Assembly: GCA_964426135.1 (NCBI GenBank)
Contig: CAYRPN010000046.1
Coordinates: 1 to 42,040 of the forward strand
Direction of reading: 5' to 3'
From: CAYRPN01 sp964426135
Lineage (GTDB): Bacteria; Planctomycetota; Phycisphaerae; Phycisphaerales; Phycisphaeraceae
DNA: 42,040 bases
The notes under the pieces are model-generated. The model did not search any database. It was not told where the DNA came from and saw only the letters and a program-made list of their open reading frames with translations. The translations under genes were made by a program, and so were the position numbers. This document shows positions 1 to 7,340 of the stretch, one piece after another (within the stretch, counting starts at the first letter, position 1; every line of letters begins with the position of its first letter).

Positions 1-102
1 AGAGCCGGGGGCGAGGGGGCCGATCCGCCGTCCCCGGAAATTTTGGCAGACCCCGGTGCTCCTTCGTCGCCAGCCGCAATTGCTGAATATCGCACGCGAT
101 GA
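1..102 (+). CDS. C-terminal tail of an unidentified protein (partial)
   Basis: Frame 1 is open from the window edge to a TGA at 100-102 and encodes 33 residues rich in Ala, Pro and Gly, ending EYRTR. The composition would suit the flexible end of a GC-rich gene that starts upstream of the window. No domain can be recognised from so short a tail, and chance open reading in GC-rich DNA is possible. The following gene begins 128 bases later. Confidence 0.35.
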   Translation, partial: RAGGEGADPPSPEILADPGAPSSPAAIAEYRTR

Positions 103-230
103 TAAAGTTTGCCGGACAGCTTTGGCGCGCTGGACATCTGGCAGCCTGTTCATGGCCGCCGCGGTCTTGGCGAATGTCGCTGAGCCGAGTGCCTGCTGAC
201 GGGGGCCACGTTTACGGAAGGTGCTTGCCC

Positions 231-791
231 ATGGGTTTCGACGTCAACAAAACACGCGAGTGGGTCAACAAGAATTCCGCAGCCGTCACCATCGGCGCGA
301 TTGTCATCCTGATCTTCGCGCTCGCTTACATCTGGCTGCAGAACAAGGGCCCGTCGTACAGCGGGGCGGCGATGGACATGTGGTTCTACGACGTACAGGC
401 GGACAAGCTCTTCATCGACAAGGGCGACAAGTATCCGCCCATCGACGCGCCCAGCGGGGGCAAGGGGTTCAAGGCGTACATCTTCACCTGCGGCTCGTGT
501 GCCAACGAGAGCGAGCGGTTCGCCGGCTACTACGAAGGCTTCACCGATGAGTTCAAGGAGATGATGCGCAAAGCCCAGGAGGCGGCCAAGAGCGGCAACG
601 CCGCGGTCATGCCCGAAGCGGCGATGTACATGGAAGAGGGTTACGCCAAGGGCCGGCTCATCAGCAAGGACGGCAAGGAATGGGTCGAGTCCAACTCGGT
701 GGAAGGCATCGCCATCACGACGGAACTGAGCAAAGCGTGCGAGAAGCGCGGCGGCGGACAGCTCAAGCCTTGCTATCCCGGGATGAAGTGA
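231..791 (+). CDS. Membrane-anchored hypothetical protein with a CxxC pair
   Basis: This is a 186-residue protein if translation begins at ATG 231, which has a GGAAGG ribosome site at 216-221, nine bases upstream. The longer frame starting at 99 adds a leader with no ribosome site. A hydrophilic N-terminus is followed by one membrane segment (about residues 18-38, AVTIGAIVILIFALAYIWL), then a soluble region with a CGSC pair near residue 80, which could bind a metal or form a disulfide. Two more cysteines lie near the C-terminus. The topology is most like a bitopic protein with the bulk outside the cytoplasm. No family was recognised. It is followed 20 bases later by a small membrane protein gene and then kptA on the same strand. 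Confidence 0.7.
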   Translation: MGFDVNKTREWVNKNSAAVTIGAIVILIFALAYIWLQNKGPSYSGAAMDMWFYDVQADKLFIDKGDKYPPIDAPSGGKGFKAYIFTCGSCANESERFAGYYEGFTDEFKEMMRKAQEAAKSGNAAVMPEAAMYMEEGYAKGRLISKDGKEWVESNSVEGIAITTELSKACEKRGGGQLKPCYPGMK

Positions 792-811
792 AGTTCTGAG
801 TGTGGAGTTCC

Positions 812-1138
812 ATGATTCTGAGACGACTTTTTGCCGCGTGGCGAACCCGCTATGAGAGAGTGGGGTGCTTTGGTGGTTGCGTCTACTTTATTGGCGCAAT
901 TGGCGGACTATTCATTTCTGCGTGGGTTTGTGAGATCATTGTCATTACGTTGTTGTATCCGCCAGGCGGGTATTTCTCTGACTCCATTCGGTTTGCCGAT
1001 AATCGAGGGAATCTCACCAACGGTGAGGCGATTCCGTTGCTGCTTATCCTTGCGGGTTGTGTGTTGTACATCGTTCTGTTGGCTACGTGGACGATTGGAT
1101 CGTTGTTTGTGATTGATCTCGCACGAAAAGACAGGTGA
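812..1138 (+). CDS. Small membrane protein, unknown function
   Basis: This 108-residue protein has two strongly hydrophobic stretches (about residues 17-48 and 76-102) separated by a polar loop, so it is probably a two- or three-pass inner-membrane protein. ATG 812 has a GGAG at 804-807; an in-frame GTG at 800 would add four residues. Base composition is visibly lower in GC (near half) and rich in TTG/GTT codons compared with neighbours, which hints at different ancestry. Its stop abuts the kptA start, so the two are probably cotranscribed. No family was recognised. Confidence 0.6.
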   Translation: MILRRLFAAWRTRYERVGCFGGCVYFIGAIGGLFISAWVCEIIVITLLYPPGGYFSDSIRFADNRGNLTNGEAIPLLLILAGCVLYIVLLATWTIGSLFVIDLARKDR

Positions 1139-1141
1139 TTG

Positions 1142-1681
1142 GTGGATCTTGTTCACGTCAGCAAGTTTCTCAGCTTCGTCCTGCGGCACAAGCCGGAGGA
1201 GATCGGTCTGACACTGGACGCCAACGGCTGGGCGGAGGTGGATGAGTTGATTCGCTTGTCGCACCAGCACGGGCAGCGTTTCACGCGGCATCTTCTGGAA
1301 CAGGTCGTGGCGGAGAACGATAAGAAGCGCTTTGCCTTCAGCGAGGATGGTCTGCGCATCCGTGCAAGTCAGGGGCATTCGGTGGAGGTTGATCTGGCGT
1401 TGGCGCCGGCGCACCCGCCAGAGTTTCTCTACCACGGTACGGCTGCGCGGTTCGTCGACAGCATCCGCCGTGAAGGATTGCACTCAGCCGGCCGGCAGCA
1501 CGTGCACCTGTCGCCGGATCGGGGAACCGCGACGAAGGTGGGACAGCGTCACGGCAAACCGGTGGTGTTGGTGGTGCGGGCAAGTGAGATGGCGGGGAAT
1601 GGGTTCGCATTTTTTCTTTCCGCCAACGGCGTGTGGCTGACGGACCGGGTGCCGGCGGAGTTCATTGTTTTTCCAATGTGA
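1142..1681 (+). CDS. kptA: RNA 2'-phosphotransferase (Tpt1/KptA family)
   Basis: This family removes an internal RNA 2'-phosphate with NAD+, giving ADP-ribose 1'',2''-cyclic phosphate and nicotinamide. The protein is 179 residues, normal for the family. Hallmarks are in order: LSFVLRHKPEEIGL with Arg15-His16, GW at 29-30, IRASQGHS with Arg74, LYHGT at 96-100, HVHLS at 120-124 and SANGVWLTDRVP near the C-terminus. The GTG at 1142 is preferred because AGG lies six bases upstream; TTG 1139 is an in-frame alternative with no spacing to the ribosome site. It follows the small membrane protein gene without a gap. Bacteria lack the eukaryotic tRNA-splicing substrate, so the natural target here is unknown; some bacterial homologues instead ADP-ribosylate RNA or DNA 5' ends. 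Confidence 0.93.
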   Translation: MDLVHVSKFLSFVLRHKPEEIGLTLDANGWAEVDELIRLSHQHGQRFTRHLLEQVVAENDKKRFAFSEDGLRIRASQGHSVEVDLALAPAHPPEFLYHGTAARFVDSIRREGLHSAGRQHVHLSPDRGTATKVGQRHGKPVVLVVRASEMAGNGFAFFLSANGVWLTDRVPAEFIVFPM

Positions 1682-1779
1682 TGGATGCGGACATTTCTTG
1701 TGGCCGAATCGAACGGGGCAAGTTCGGTCGCGAAACGGCTGATTGCTGATCACTAAAGACTTCTCCCTTCCACGGAATG

Positions 1780-1805
1780 AAAAACGCCGGCGGTTAGGCC
1801 GGCGT
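1780..1805 (-). terminator. Rho-independent terminator, minus strand
   Basis: A perfect 8-bp stem (ACGCCGGC 1784-1791 with GCCGGCGT 1798-1805) encloses a 6-base loop. On the minus strand it is followed directly by five T residues. On the plus strand no T run follows, so it serves minus-strand transcription. No minus-strand gene lies just upstream, which points to the unassigned unit at 1780-2074. Confidence 0.6.
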
Positions 1806-2074
1806 CGTTCGTTGCAGCAGATTTTCAAGCGTCAGCGGGTGCTCAGTGCGTCGGATCCGACAGAAGCCGACTAATGAGTGTATGAAAAAATCCCTAATAC
1901 CTCTCCGATCCGCCCCGATGTCGCTTCGCTGCTCGCTTGGGTTCTCCTGCAACAAGCACGGCACCTTTTCAGAAAAGTCGCGTTGACCCGCGGGGTTCGG
2001 GGCGGACGAATCATGAAAAGAAAATCGTCTCAAAAAAACCGGAAGTGCTGTTCGAACGGGCGTGAACACCCACC
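1780..2074 (-). ncRNA. Candidate small RNA transcription unit
   Basis: Between a promoter-like element (2081-2108) and a strong terminator (1780-1805) lies about 295 bases without a convincing gene. The minus-strand ORF covering it (1794-2108) has no ribosome site and reads like non-coding sequence. The predicted transcript starts with a hairpin-forming GGGTG/CGCCC segment and contains a T7 run. It does not carry recognisable tmRNA, SRP or RNase P landmarks. An unrecognised 6S-like or regulatory RNA is possible. A relic 3' region is the main alternative. The rest of 1682-2223 holds only the radical SAM gene's terminator. Confidence 0.3.
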
Positions 2075-2080
2075 TTTGGC

Positions 2081-2108
2081 AGTGTAGCAGAATCCCGTCC
2101 CGCGGCAA
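2081..2108 (-). promoter_or_regulatory. Sigma70-like promoter, minus strand
   Basis: Read on the minus strand, TTGCCG (2103-2108) and TACACT (2081-2086) are separated by 16 bases. Each keeps four of six consensus bases. It faces the unit ending at the terminator 1780-1805. The call rests on motif matching only. Confidence 0.35.
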
Positions 2109-2164
2109 CGAGGAGTTTCAAGAAAAGCCCGCAAGGGATCAGCGGTTGCCGCGCAAGAATGAAA

Positions 2165-2199
2165 GAAAAACGCCGCAAACCCAAGGGTTCGCGGCGTTT
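2165..2199 (-). terminator. Terminator of the radical SAM gene
   Basis: The 9-bp stem AAACGCCGC (2168-2176) pairs with GCGGCGTTT (2191-2199). On the minus strand it is followed by TTCTTTC. It lies 25 bases past the stop of the minus-strand radical SAM gene and so probably ends the envelope-glycan transcript. Confidence 0.65.
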
Positions 2200-2223
2200 G
2201 GTTGCAGTCTCAAAAAAACCTGA

Positions 2224-3882
2224 TCACACTTCGACGGGTTCCTTCGACTCCTGCTGGCCCGCCAGCTTCTTGGTGACTTCCTTCACGCCGCTGTGCCGCG
2301 GCTTGGCGGTGCTGGCGTCGGTGCGCGGGGCTTCGAGCACGGGCAGCGTCATGCTGGCGCCGTGGTCGTGAAGGGCTTTGCGGGCGTCGTCGGGGTTGAC
2401 ATTGTTCTTGAGCTCGGGCGCGCCTTGCAGCAGCTTGGGCACGACGCGGTCTTCCTTCTTGGAGAAGATCCAGCTCATGAAGTTCTTGCACACGCCCCAG
2501 ATCATGCCGATGTCGCGCACGTTCATCATCATCTTGGCCATGCGCCACATCTGCTTGGGGCGGAAGTAAAACTCGCGGAACGCCTGCTTGGTCGCCTTGA
2601 GGATTTCCTCAGCGGAGAAATCGTCGTAGCTGACGACGGAGGAGTCGTTCATATCGAAGTGCTTCCAGTCGCTGGTATTGAGCCAGCCGTTGGCGACGGA
2701 CTGGAAGTAGAACTCCGTGCCGGCATAGGGCATGGCGACGTGGAAGAGCGCGATGTCGATCGGGCAGCTCTTGGCGAAGTCGATCGTCTCGCGGACGGTC
2801 TGTTTGTTTTCACCGGGCAGGCCGATGATGAAATAGGCCCAGGTCTTGATGCCCAGCTTGTTGCACATGGTGAGCGTTTCGCGGGCCTGCTCGACCTTGG
2901 CGTCCTTCTTGACGTTGTCGAGGACTTTCTGCGAGCCGCTCTCGACGCCGAAGGCGATGAGCCAGCAGCCGGCGGCTTTCATCTTCTTCGCGATGGGCTC
3001 GGTGAGCGTGTCGACGCGGCTGTTGCACGTCCAGCGCACCTTCAGGCCCTTGTCGATGATCATGTCGCAGAGCTTTTCGAGGTTCTTGTGGTTGCTCTTG
3101 TCGGTGAAAAGGTCCGCCAGGAAGAGCACGTTGTTGACGTTGTGCTTCGCGAGGTAGACGAGCTCTTCGAAAATCGACTCGGGGCTGCGGTGGCGGACGC
3201 TCTTGCCCCACACCACGCCTTCGAAGCAGTAGGTGCAGGAGTAGGGGCAGCCGCGGTTGGTCAGCAGCCACACGTAGCGGCTGCCGAGGAACGGCATCTT
3301 GTACTTGTCCAGCGGCAGCAGGTGCTGCTTGGGAATGGGCAGCTCGTCGAGGGACTTGAGCAGCGGGCGGTCCGGCGACAGCACGGGCTTGTTGTCGGCG
3401 CCGCGGTAGACGATGCCCTTGATGTCGGACGGCGGCTTGCCGGCGAGCGTGAAGGACATGATGTCCTTGAAGCTCATCTCCGGCTCGTGGCGGATGACGA
3501 AGTCGAGTTCGGGGATGAGCTCGATCGTGTTCTGCGGCACGGCGGACACATGCGTGCCCACGGCCACCGTGTGCGCGCCGATCGCCTTGGCCCACTGGAT
3601 GCCCTTGGCGTCCATGGCGAACGTCGTGCCGGTGACGTAGCTCACGTAGAACTTGGGCTTCTCCTTTTCGATTTCCTTCTTGAAATCTTCGGGAGACATT
3701 TCCTCGGCGATGGCGTCAATGATGCGGACGGTCATGTTGTCCGGCACCACCGCCGCCAAGTAGGCGAGGGATGACTGCGGCCAGATCATCTTCTCGCGGC
3801 TCTTGCGCCCCCAGCGGCACATGTCGCGAATGTAGATGTGGCCATCGGGCGAGGGAGGATTAACGATCAGGACATCAACCAT
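2224..3882 (-). CDS. B12-binding-type radical SAM enzyme
   Basis: This 552-residue protein has a BchE/HpnJ-like layout. An N-terminal Rossmann-like domain (residues 1-150, starting VDVLIVNPPSPDG) fits the cobalamin-binding position. A radical SAM barrel follows, with the iron-sulfur motif C212-x3-C216-x2-C219 (RGCPYSCTYCFEG) and the later GVESGS and FIIGLPGE motifs. The family cleaves S-adenosylmethionine and performs methylations, ring formations or lipid and sugar rearrangements; the substrate cannot be read from sequence. A classic cobalamin DxHxxG motif is not evident, so the cofactor is uncertain. ATG 3882 has an AGGGAAAG upstream. It is last in a minus-strand series with carbamoyltransferase, GT2 and GT-C genes, so a role in a modified glycan or lipid is inferred. 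Confidence 0.88.
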   Translation of the reverse strand: MVDVLIVNPPSPDGHIYIRDMCRWGRKSREKMIWPQSSLAYLAAVVPDNMTVRIIDAIAEEMSPEDFKKEIEKEKPKFYVSYVTGTTFAMDAKGIQWAKAIGAHTVAVGTHVSAVPQNTIELIPELDFVIRHEPEMSFKDIMSFTLAGKPPSDIKGIVYRGADNKPVLSPDRPLLKSLDELPIPKQHLLPLDKYKMPFLGSRYVWLLTNRGCPYSCTYCFEGVVWGKSVRHRSPESIFEELVYLAKHNVNNVLFLADLFTDKSNHKNLEKLCDMIIDKGLKVRWTCNSRVDTLTEPIAKKMKAAGCWLIAFGVESGSQKVLDNVKKDAKVEQARETLTMCNKLGIKTWAYFIIGLPGENKQTVRETIDFAKSCPIDIALFHVAMPYAGTEFYFQSVANGWLNTSDWKHFDMNDSSVVSYDDFSAEEILKATKQAFREFYFRPKQMWRMAKMMMNVRDIGMIWGVCKNFMSWIFSKKEDRVVPKLLQGAPELKNNVNPDDARKALHDHGASMTLPVLEAPRTDASTAKPRHSGVKEVTKKLAGQQESKEPVEV

Positions 3883-4059
3883 AGTACTTTCCCTGTCTCA
3901 TGTAGCCGGGTTGAAAGCCCGGGGGTGGTGGTGACTGTTTCGCCTGCCTGACGAATCGATACTTGGTTCGAATGTTTGTTTCGCTTTGAGTGAATACTTA
4001 CGGTCCTGGTTCACTGGGCGGTTGGCACTGAAGTGCCAACGCCTGCATCGGATTCAAGA

Positions 4060-4104
4060 CTCTAGGCTCTAGACCCTAGGCCCTAGGCCCTAGGCCCTGG
4101 GCCC
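4060..4104. repeat. Heptamer tandem repeat (CCCTAGG)n
   Basis: Six 7-base units run from 4060 to 4101: CTCTAGG, CTCTAGA, three CCCTAGG and CCCTGGG, followed by a decayed seventh. They abut the stop of the carbamoyltransferase gene at 4108. A palindrome GTTGGCACT-GA-AGTGCCAAC (4021-4040) lies just before. The 225-base spacer 3883-4107 otherwise shows no gene. The same unit recurs inside the GT-C gene near 7797-7836. Confidence 0.8.
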
Positions 4105-4107
4105 TTC

Positions 4108-5928
4108 TTACTCCGCGCGATCTTCCGCCATCGCCGCGGCGTGGATCAATTCCAATTGGTCGTCCGTGAACTCCTTCGCCGCCGATTCGGTCTTCTTCAC
4201 GAGCATGAAATCCTGGATGAACAGGGCATCCATGCCGGTGGTCAGGAAACATTCGATGGCGTCTTCGGGCGTGTGGCAGATCGGCTTGCCACGGATGTTG
4301 AAGCTCGTGTTGAGCAGCACGGGCACGCCGGTGAGTTTCTCGAACTCCTGAATCAGGCGGTAGTACTTCGGGTTGTGCTTCTTGCTCACGCTCTGCACGC
4401 GGCCGGTGCCGTCCACATGCGTGGTCGCCGGGATGATGTTCTTTTTCTCCGGCAGCACATCGTACACCAGAATCATGTACGGAGAAGGATAGTTGCTTTC
4501 AAAGTACTCGCCGGTCTTCTCTTCGAGGATCGAAGGGGCGAACGGCCGGAACCCTTCGCGGAACTTCACGCGGGCGTTGATGATGTCCTTCATCTCGTCC
4601 CGCCGCGGGTCGGCGAGGATCGAGCGATTACCCAGTGCTCGCGGGCCCATTTCCATGCGATCCTGGAACCAGCCGATGATCTTGCCGTCCGCCAGCATCT
4701 GGGCGGCGATCTTGGGCGCGTCGGTGACGCGCTTCCATTCCACCTTGTCGCTGGCCTTGGCGCCGCCGAGGAATTCGCCCTCGGCTCCGCTGGCGAGTTT
4801 GCCGCGGATGGCGGGCTCGATCTGTTCGTTCGTCCACCACGGGCCGAAGTACGCGTGATCGAACACATACGTGCGCGGCTTGCGCATGACCGTGTTCCAC
4901 AGCCAGTAGCACGCGCCCAGCGCGGTGCCCGCATCGTTGGCGGCCGGTTGGACGATCACCTCGTCGAAGCCCAGGTCGAGCTTGATGCGCCCGTTCATCA
5001 CACTGTTGAGGCACACGCCGCCGGCAAGGCAGATCTTGTTCAGCCCCGTCTTCTTGCGCAGCCACTCAGCCATGTGCATGCCGACTTCTTCCGTGCGCAG
5101 CTGCAGCGCGGCGGAAATATCCATCGCGCGTTTGTCGGGCTTGTTGTTCGTTTCGTACTTCGGGCCGAACTTGTCGAAGAATTTGTTTTCGAACCAGTTG
5201 GGCCGACCGCGATATTGGTAGGCGAAGTAGGAGAGATCGACTTCGTACTCGCCTTCGGGCTTGAGCTTGATGACCTTGCGGAACTCATCGATGTACGGAG
5301 CCGGATCGCCGTAGGGCGCCAGGCCCATGATCTTGCCTTCGCCGCTGGCGAACTTCTGGCCGAGGAACTCGGTCACCGCGCCGTACACCAGGCCCACGGA
5401 GTGCGGGAAGCTCTGCGTCTTGAGGCAGGTCATGTCCAGACCTTTGCCTTGACCGAGCCAGGTGCAGTCCCACTCGCCGGCGGCGTCGATGGTCATGATC
5501 GCCGCTTCGTCCAGCTTGCTCGTGAGGAACGTGCTGGCGGCATGGCAGATGTGGTGGTGCGGGAAGTGAATCTGCGTTCGGCTGGTGATTCCCAGTTCCT
5601 CGCGCAGCATCGCCTTGAGCTTGGCGGGCGAGGTTTCCTTGCCCGCGCGACTGCGGATCAGTTCCATGCTGCGCGGGAAATATTTGAGCACGTGCCAGAC
5701 GCGCTTCCAGAAGTGCAGCTTCGGATTCCAGTAGAAGACGATGTGGTCGAGTTCGCTGGGCTTGATGCCCGCGATATCGCAGCACCAGTTGATCGAGTGC
5801 CTGGGGAAATCGCCCACGTGCTTCTTGCGGAGGAAGCGCTCTTCCTCGACGAGGCCGAGCATATCGCCGTCGCGGATAATGGCCGCGGCGGCGTCGTGGG
5901 CAAAGCAGTTGAATCCGAGAATGTGCAT
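4108..5928 (-). CDS. NodU/TobZ-family O-carbamoyltransferase
   Basis: This 606-residue protein has the usual family length. Such enzymes make carbamoyl-adenylate from carbamoyl phosphate and ATP and transfer the carbamoyl group to a hydroxyl, often on sugars or antibiotics. The N-terminal Kae1-like domain starts MHILGFN and has the metal motif HHxxxH around H124-H129, then SGEGKIMGLAPYGDP and GGVCLNS. The C-terminal YrdC-like domain carries MGPRALGNRSILADPR, FRPFAPSILEE and LLNTSFNIRGKPI. ATG 5928 is chosen over the upstream frame because GAGGGAG lies ten bases before it and homology starts there; the extra frame crosses a palindromic repeat. Neighbouring glycosyltransferases suggest a carbamoylated surface glycan. 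Confidence 0.92.
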   Translation of the reverse strand: MHILGFNCFAHDAAAAIIRDGDMLGLVEEERFLRKKHVGDFPRHSINWCCDIAGIKPSELDHIVFYWNPKLHFWKRVWHVLKYFPRSMELIRSRAGKETSPAKLKAMLREELGITSRTQIHFPHHHICHAASTFLTSKLDEAAIMTIDAAGEWDCTWLGQGKGLDMTCLKTQSFPHSVGLVYGAVTEFLGQKFASGEGKIMGLAPYGDPAPYIDEFRKVIKLKPEGEYEVDLSYFAYQYRGRPNWFENKFFDKFGPKYETNNKPDKRAMDISAALQLRTEEVGMHMAEWLRKKTGLNKICLAGGVCLNSVMNGRIKLDLGFDEVIVQPAANDAGTALGACYWLWNTVMRKPRTYVFDHAYFGPWWTNEQIEPAIRGKLASGAEGEFLGGAKASDKVEWKRVTDAPKIAAQMLADGKIIGWFQDRMEMGPRALGNRSILADPRRDEMKDIINARVKFREGFRPFAPSILEEKTGEYFESNYPSPYMILVYDVLPEKKNIIPATTHVDGTGRVQSVSKKHNPKYYRLIQEFEKLTGVPVLLNTSFNIRGKPICHTPEDAIECFLTTGMDALFIQDFMLVKKTESAAKEFTDDQLELIHAAAMAEDRAE

Positions 5929-5962
5929 GGTCGGGTGTCTCCCTCGATCGTCCGTGGCTGCT

Positions 5963-6024
5963 CGTTTAGCGACGGGGCTTGCCCCGTCTGTGCGACCAGG
6001 CGCGGCAAGCCGCGGCGCTAAACG
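5963..6024. repeat. Palindromic element, CGTTTAGCG family
   Basis: The ends CGTTTAGCG and CGCTAAACG are perfect inverted repeats. Inside are two hairpins, ACGGGGC-TT-GCCCCGT and GCGGC-AA-GCCGC. The element fills the spacer between the GT2 gene's stop and the carbamoyltransferase start. A relative lies at 28983-29029. Confidence 0.75.
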
Positions 6025-6032
6025 ACGAATCA

Positions 6033-7274
6033 TCAATGTTGCGCGCTGACCGCCGGCGTGCCGTTGTTGCCCGCCTGTCTTGTTTCAGCGGGGCGCGAGC
6101 CGTTGCCGTTGTTCACGGGATTGCAGGGCATCGCGTATTCGTCCTTGACCAGGGCCTGCGTCTTCTCGCCCACGGCCCAGATCACGCGCACCATCACGCC
6201 CGCCACGCCCAAGAGCGAACCCCACAGGCAGAGCATGATCGTGAGCCACAGGCCCCAGTAGCCCAGGCTCGCCACTTGTTTGAAAAACAGCAGCCCGACG
6301 CCGCCGATGGCGCAGACGATGCCGCCCAGGTTCAGGAGCGTGCGATGGTGCATGATCGAATGCAGGGCGCGCTCGGCCGGTCCCGCCGCCGCCCGCGGGC
6401 CGATGAGCAGGAAGTTCAGTTGGTGAACGATCACGCCGGCGTACATCAGCACGCTGATCACCGCGCCGCCGACGATGCCGATCGTGCCCCAGTCAGCGCT
6501 GCCGACCAAGCCCAGAAGCGCCAGCAGCACCGCCGCGATGACGGAGAATCCCGCCATCGTTTTCACCGGCGAGTAGCAGCACGCCGCGAACATGATCGTG
6601 AACAGGAAGCGGAAGCCGTCCTTGAGCACGTTGAGCTTGCTGCGGCCTTCGCGCTCCTTGTACTTCATGCCGTGCACCTCGACGATCTTGAGGCGCGGAT
6701 CGAGCATGCAGATCGCGCTCATCGCCGGCGTGTAGTGCAGGCGATCGGGCAGCGGCGTCATCAGTTTCAGGCTGGAGCGTTTGATCACTCGGAAGCCCGA
6801 AGCCGTGTCGGTCAGCGACGCGCCGGCCATGAAGCCGAGCAGCTTGGCGAAAATCTTGTTGCCGATCTGGCGGATCATCGGCATCTCGGTGTCCGGTTGC
6901 AGCCGGGCCGCGAGAGTGACATCAGCGTTGGTCGCATTCAGTTCGTTGATGAGCTTGACGCAGAACTCCGGATCGCACGTGCCGTCGCCATCGATGAAGC
7001 CGACCAGGTCGGCGTCGGTGGCTTTGAAGCCGGCCTTGATCGCGGCGCCGTAGCCGCGGTTCTTCTCGAAGCGCACTTTGACCACGTCGTTGAACTCTGC
7101 CTGATCGACCACAGCCTGTGTGCCATCGGTGGAGCCGTCATTCACGAACACGACGTACATTTTCTCGACGGAGGTCTGCGACGTGATTTTTTCGCGCGCG
7201 GCGAGGCAGCGGCGCAGCGTGCCGGCGATGGCCTGCTCCTCGTTCAATGCGGGTACGATCAGTGCAAACTTCAT
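6033..7274 (-). CDS. GT2 glycosyltransferase with C-terminal membrane segments
   Basis: This 413-residue protein has an N-terminal GT-A domain (VPALNEE, VNDGSTDGT, DGDGTCDPE as the metal-binding DxD, and SGFRVIKR) resembling dolichol-phosphate-mannose synthase and ArnC types. From about residue 245 there are four hydrophobic helices, so it is a membrane-bound transferase that probably moves a sugar from a nucleotide sugar to a polyprenyl phosphate. ATG 7274 is supported by AGGAGG about ten bases upstream. The GT-C gene lies 66 bases upstream, and this pairing is typical: the GT2 product makes the lipid-linked sugar and the GT-C protein uses it outside. The C-terminal 40 residues are polar and low in complexity. 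Confidence 0.88.
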   Translation of the reverse strand: MKFALIVPALNEEQAIAGTLRRCLAAREKITSQTSVEKMYVVFVNDGSTDGTQAVVDQAEFNDVVKVRFEKNRGYGAAIKAGFKATDADLVGFIDGDGTCDPEFCVKLINELNATNADVTLAARLQPDTEMPMIRQIGNKIFAKLLGFMAGASLTDTASGFRVIKRSSLKLMTPLPDRLHYTPAMSAICMLDPRLKIVEVHGMKYKEREGRSKLNVLKDGFRFLFTIMFAACCYSPVKTMAGFSVIAAVLLALLGLVGSADWGTIGIVGGAVISVLMYAGVIVHQLNFLLIGPRAAAGPAERALHSIMHHRTLLNLGGIVCAIGGVGLLFFKQVASLGYWGLWLTIMLCLWGSLLGVAGVMVRVIWAVGEKTQALVKDEYAMPCNPVNNGNGSRPAETRQAGNNGTPAVSAQH

Positions 7275-7340
7275 TTGACGTCCGCCTCCTGACGGTCGAG
7301 TGTGGTAAGCCGGGCGGGCCTGAACAAGGCCGTTTCATGC

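Noticed and set aside
1794..2108. 104-codon minus-strand ORF between kptA and the radical SAM gene
   Set aside because: There is no ribosome site, its start lies at the promoter -35 region, it ends inside the terminator, and the peptide has no protein-like pattern.
2293..3774. 493-codon open frame on the plus strand opposite the radical SAM gene
   Set aside because: It is a GC-driven antisense shadow: the product is Ala/Val/Arg/Gly/His-rich with no motif, while the minus strand carries complete radical SAM signatures.
4141..6021. 626-codon plus-strand frame opposite the carbamoyltransferase
   Set aside because: Antisense shadow of a clearly conserved gene; composition is atypical and there is no ribosome site.
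5979..7292. 437-codon plus-strand frame opposite the GT2 gene
   Set aside because: Antisense shadow, rich in Arg, Ala and His; the GT2 motifs on the minus strand are decisive.
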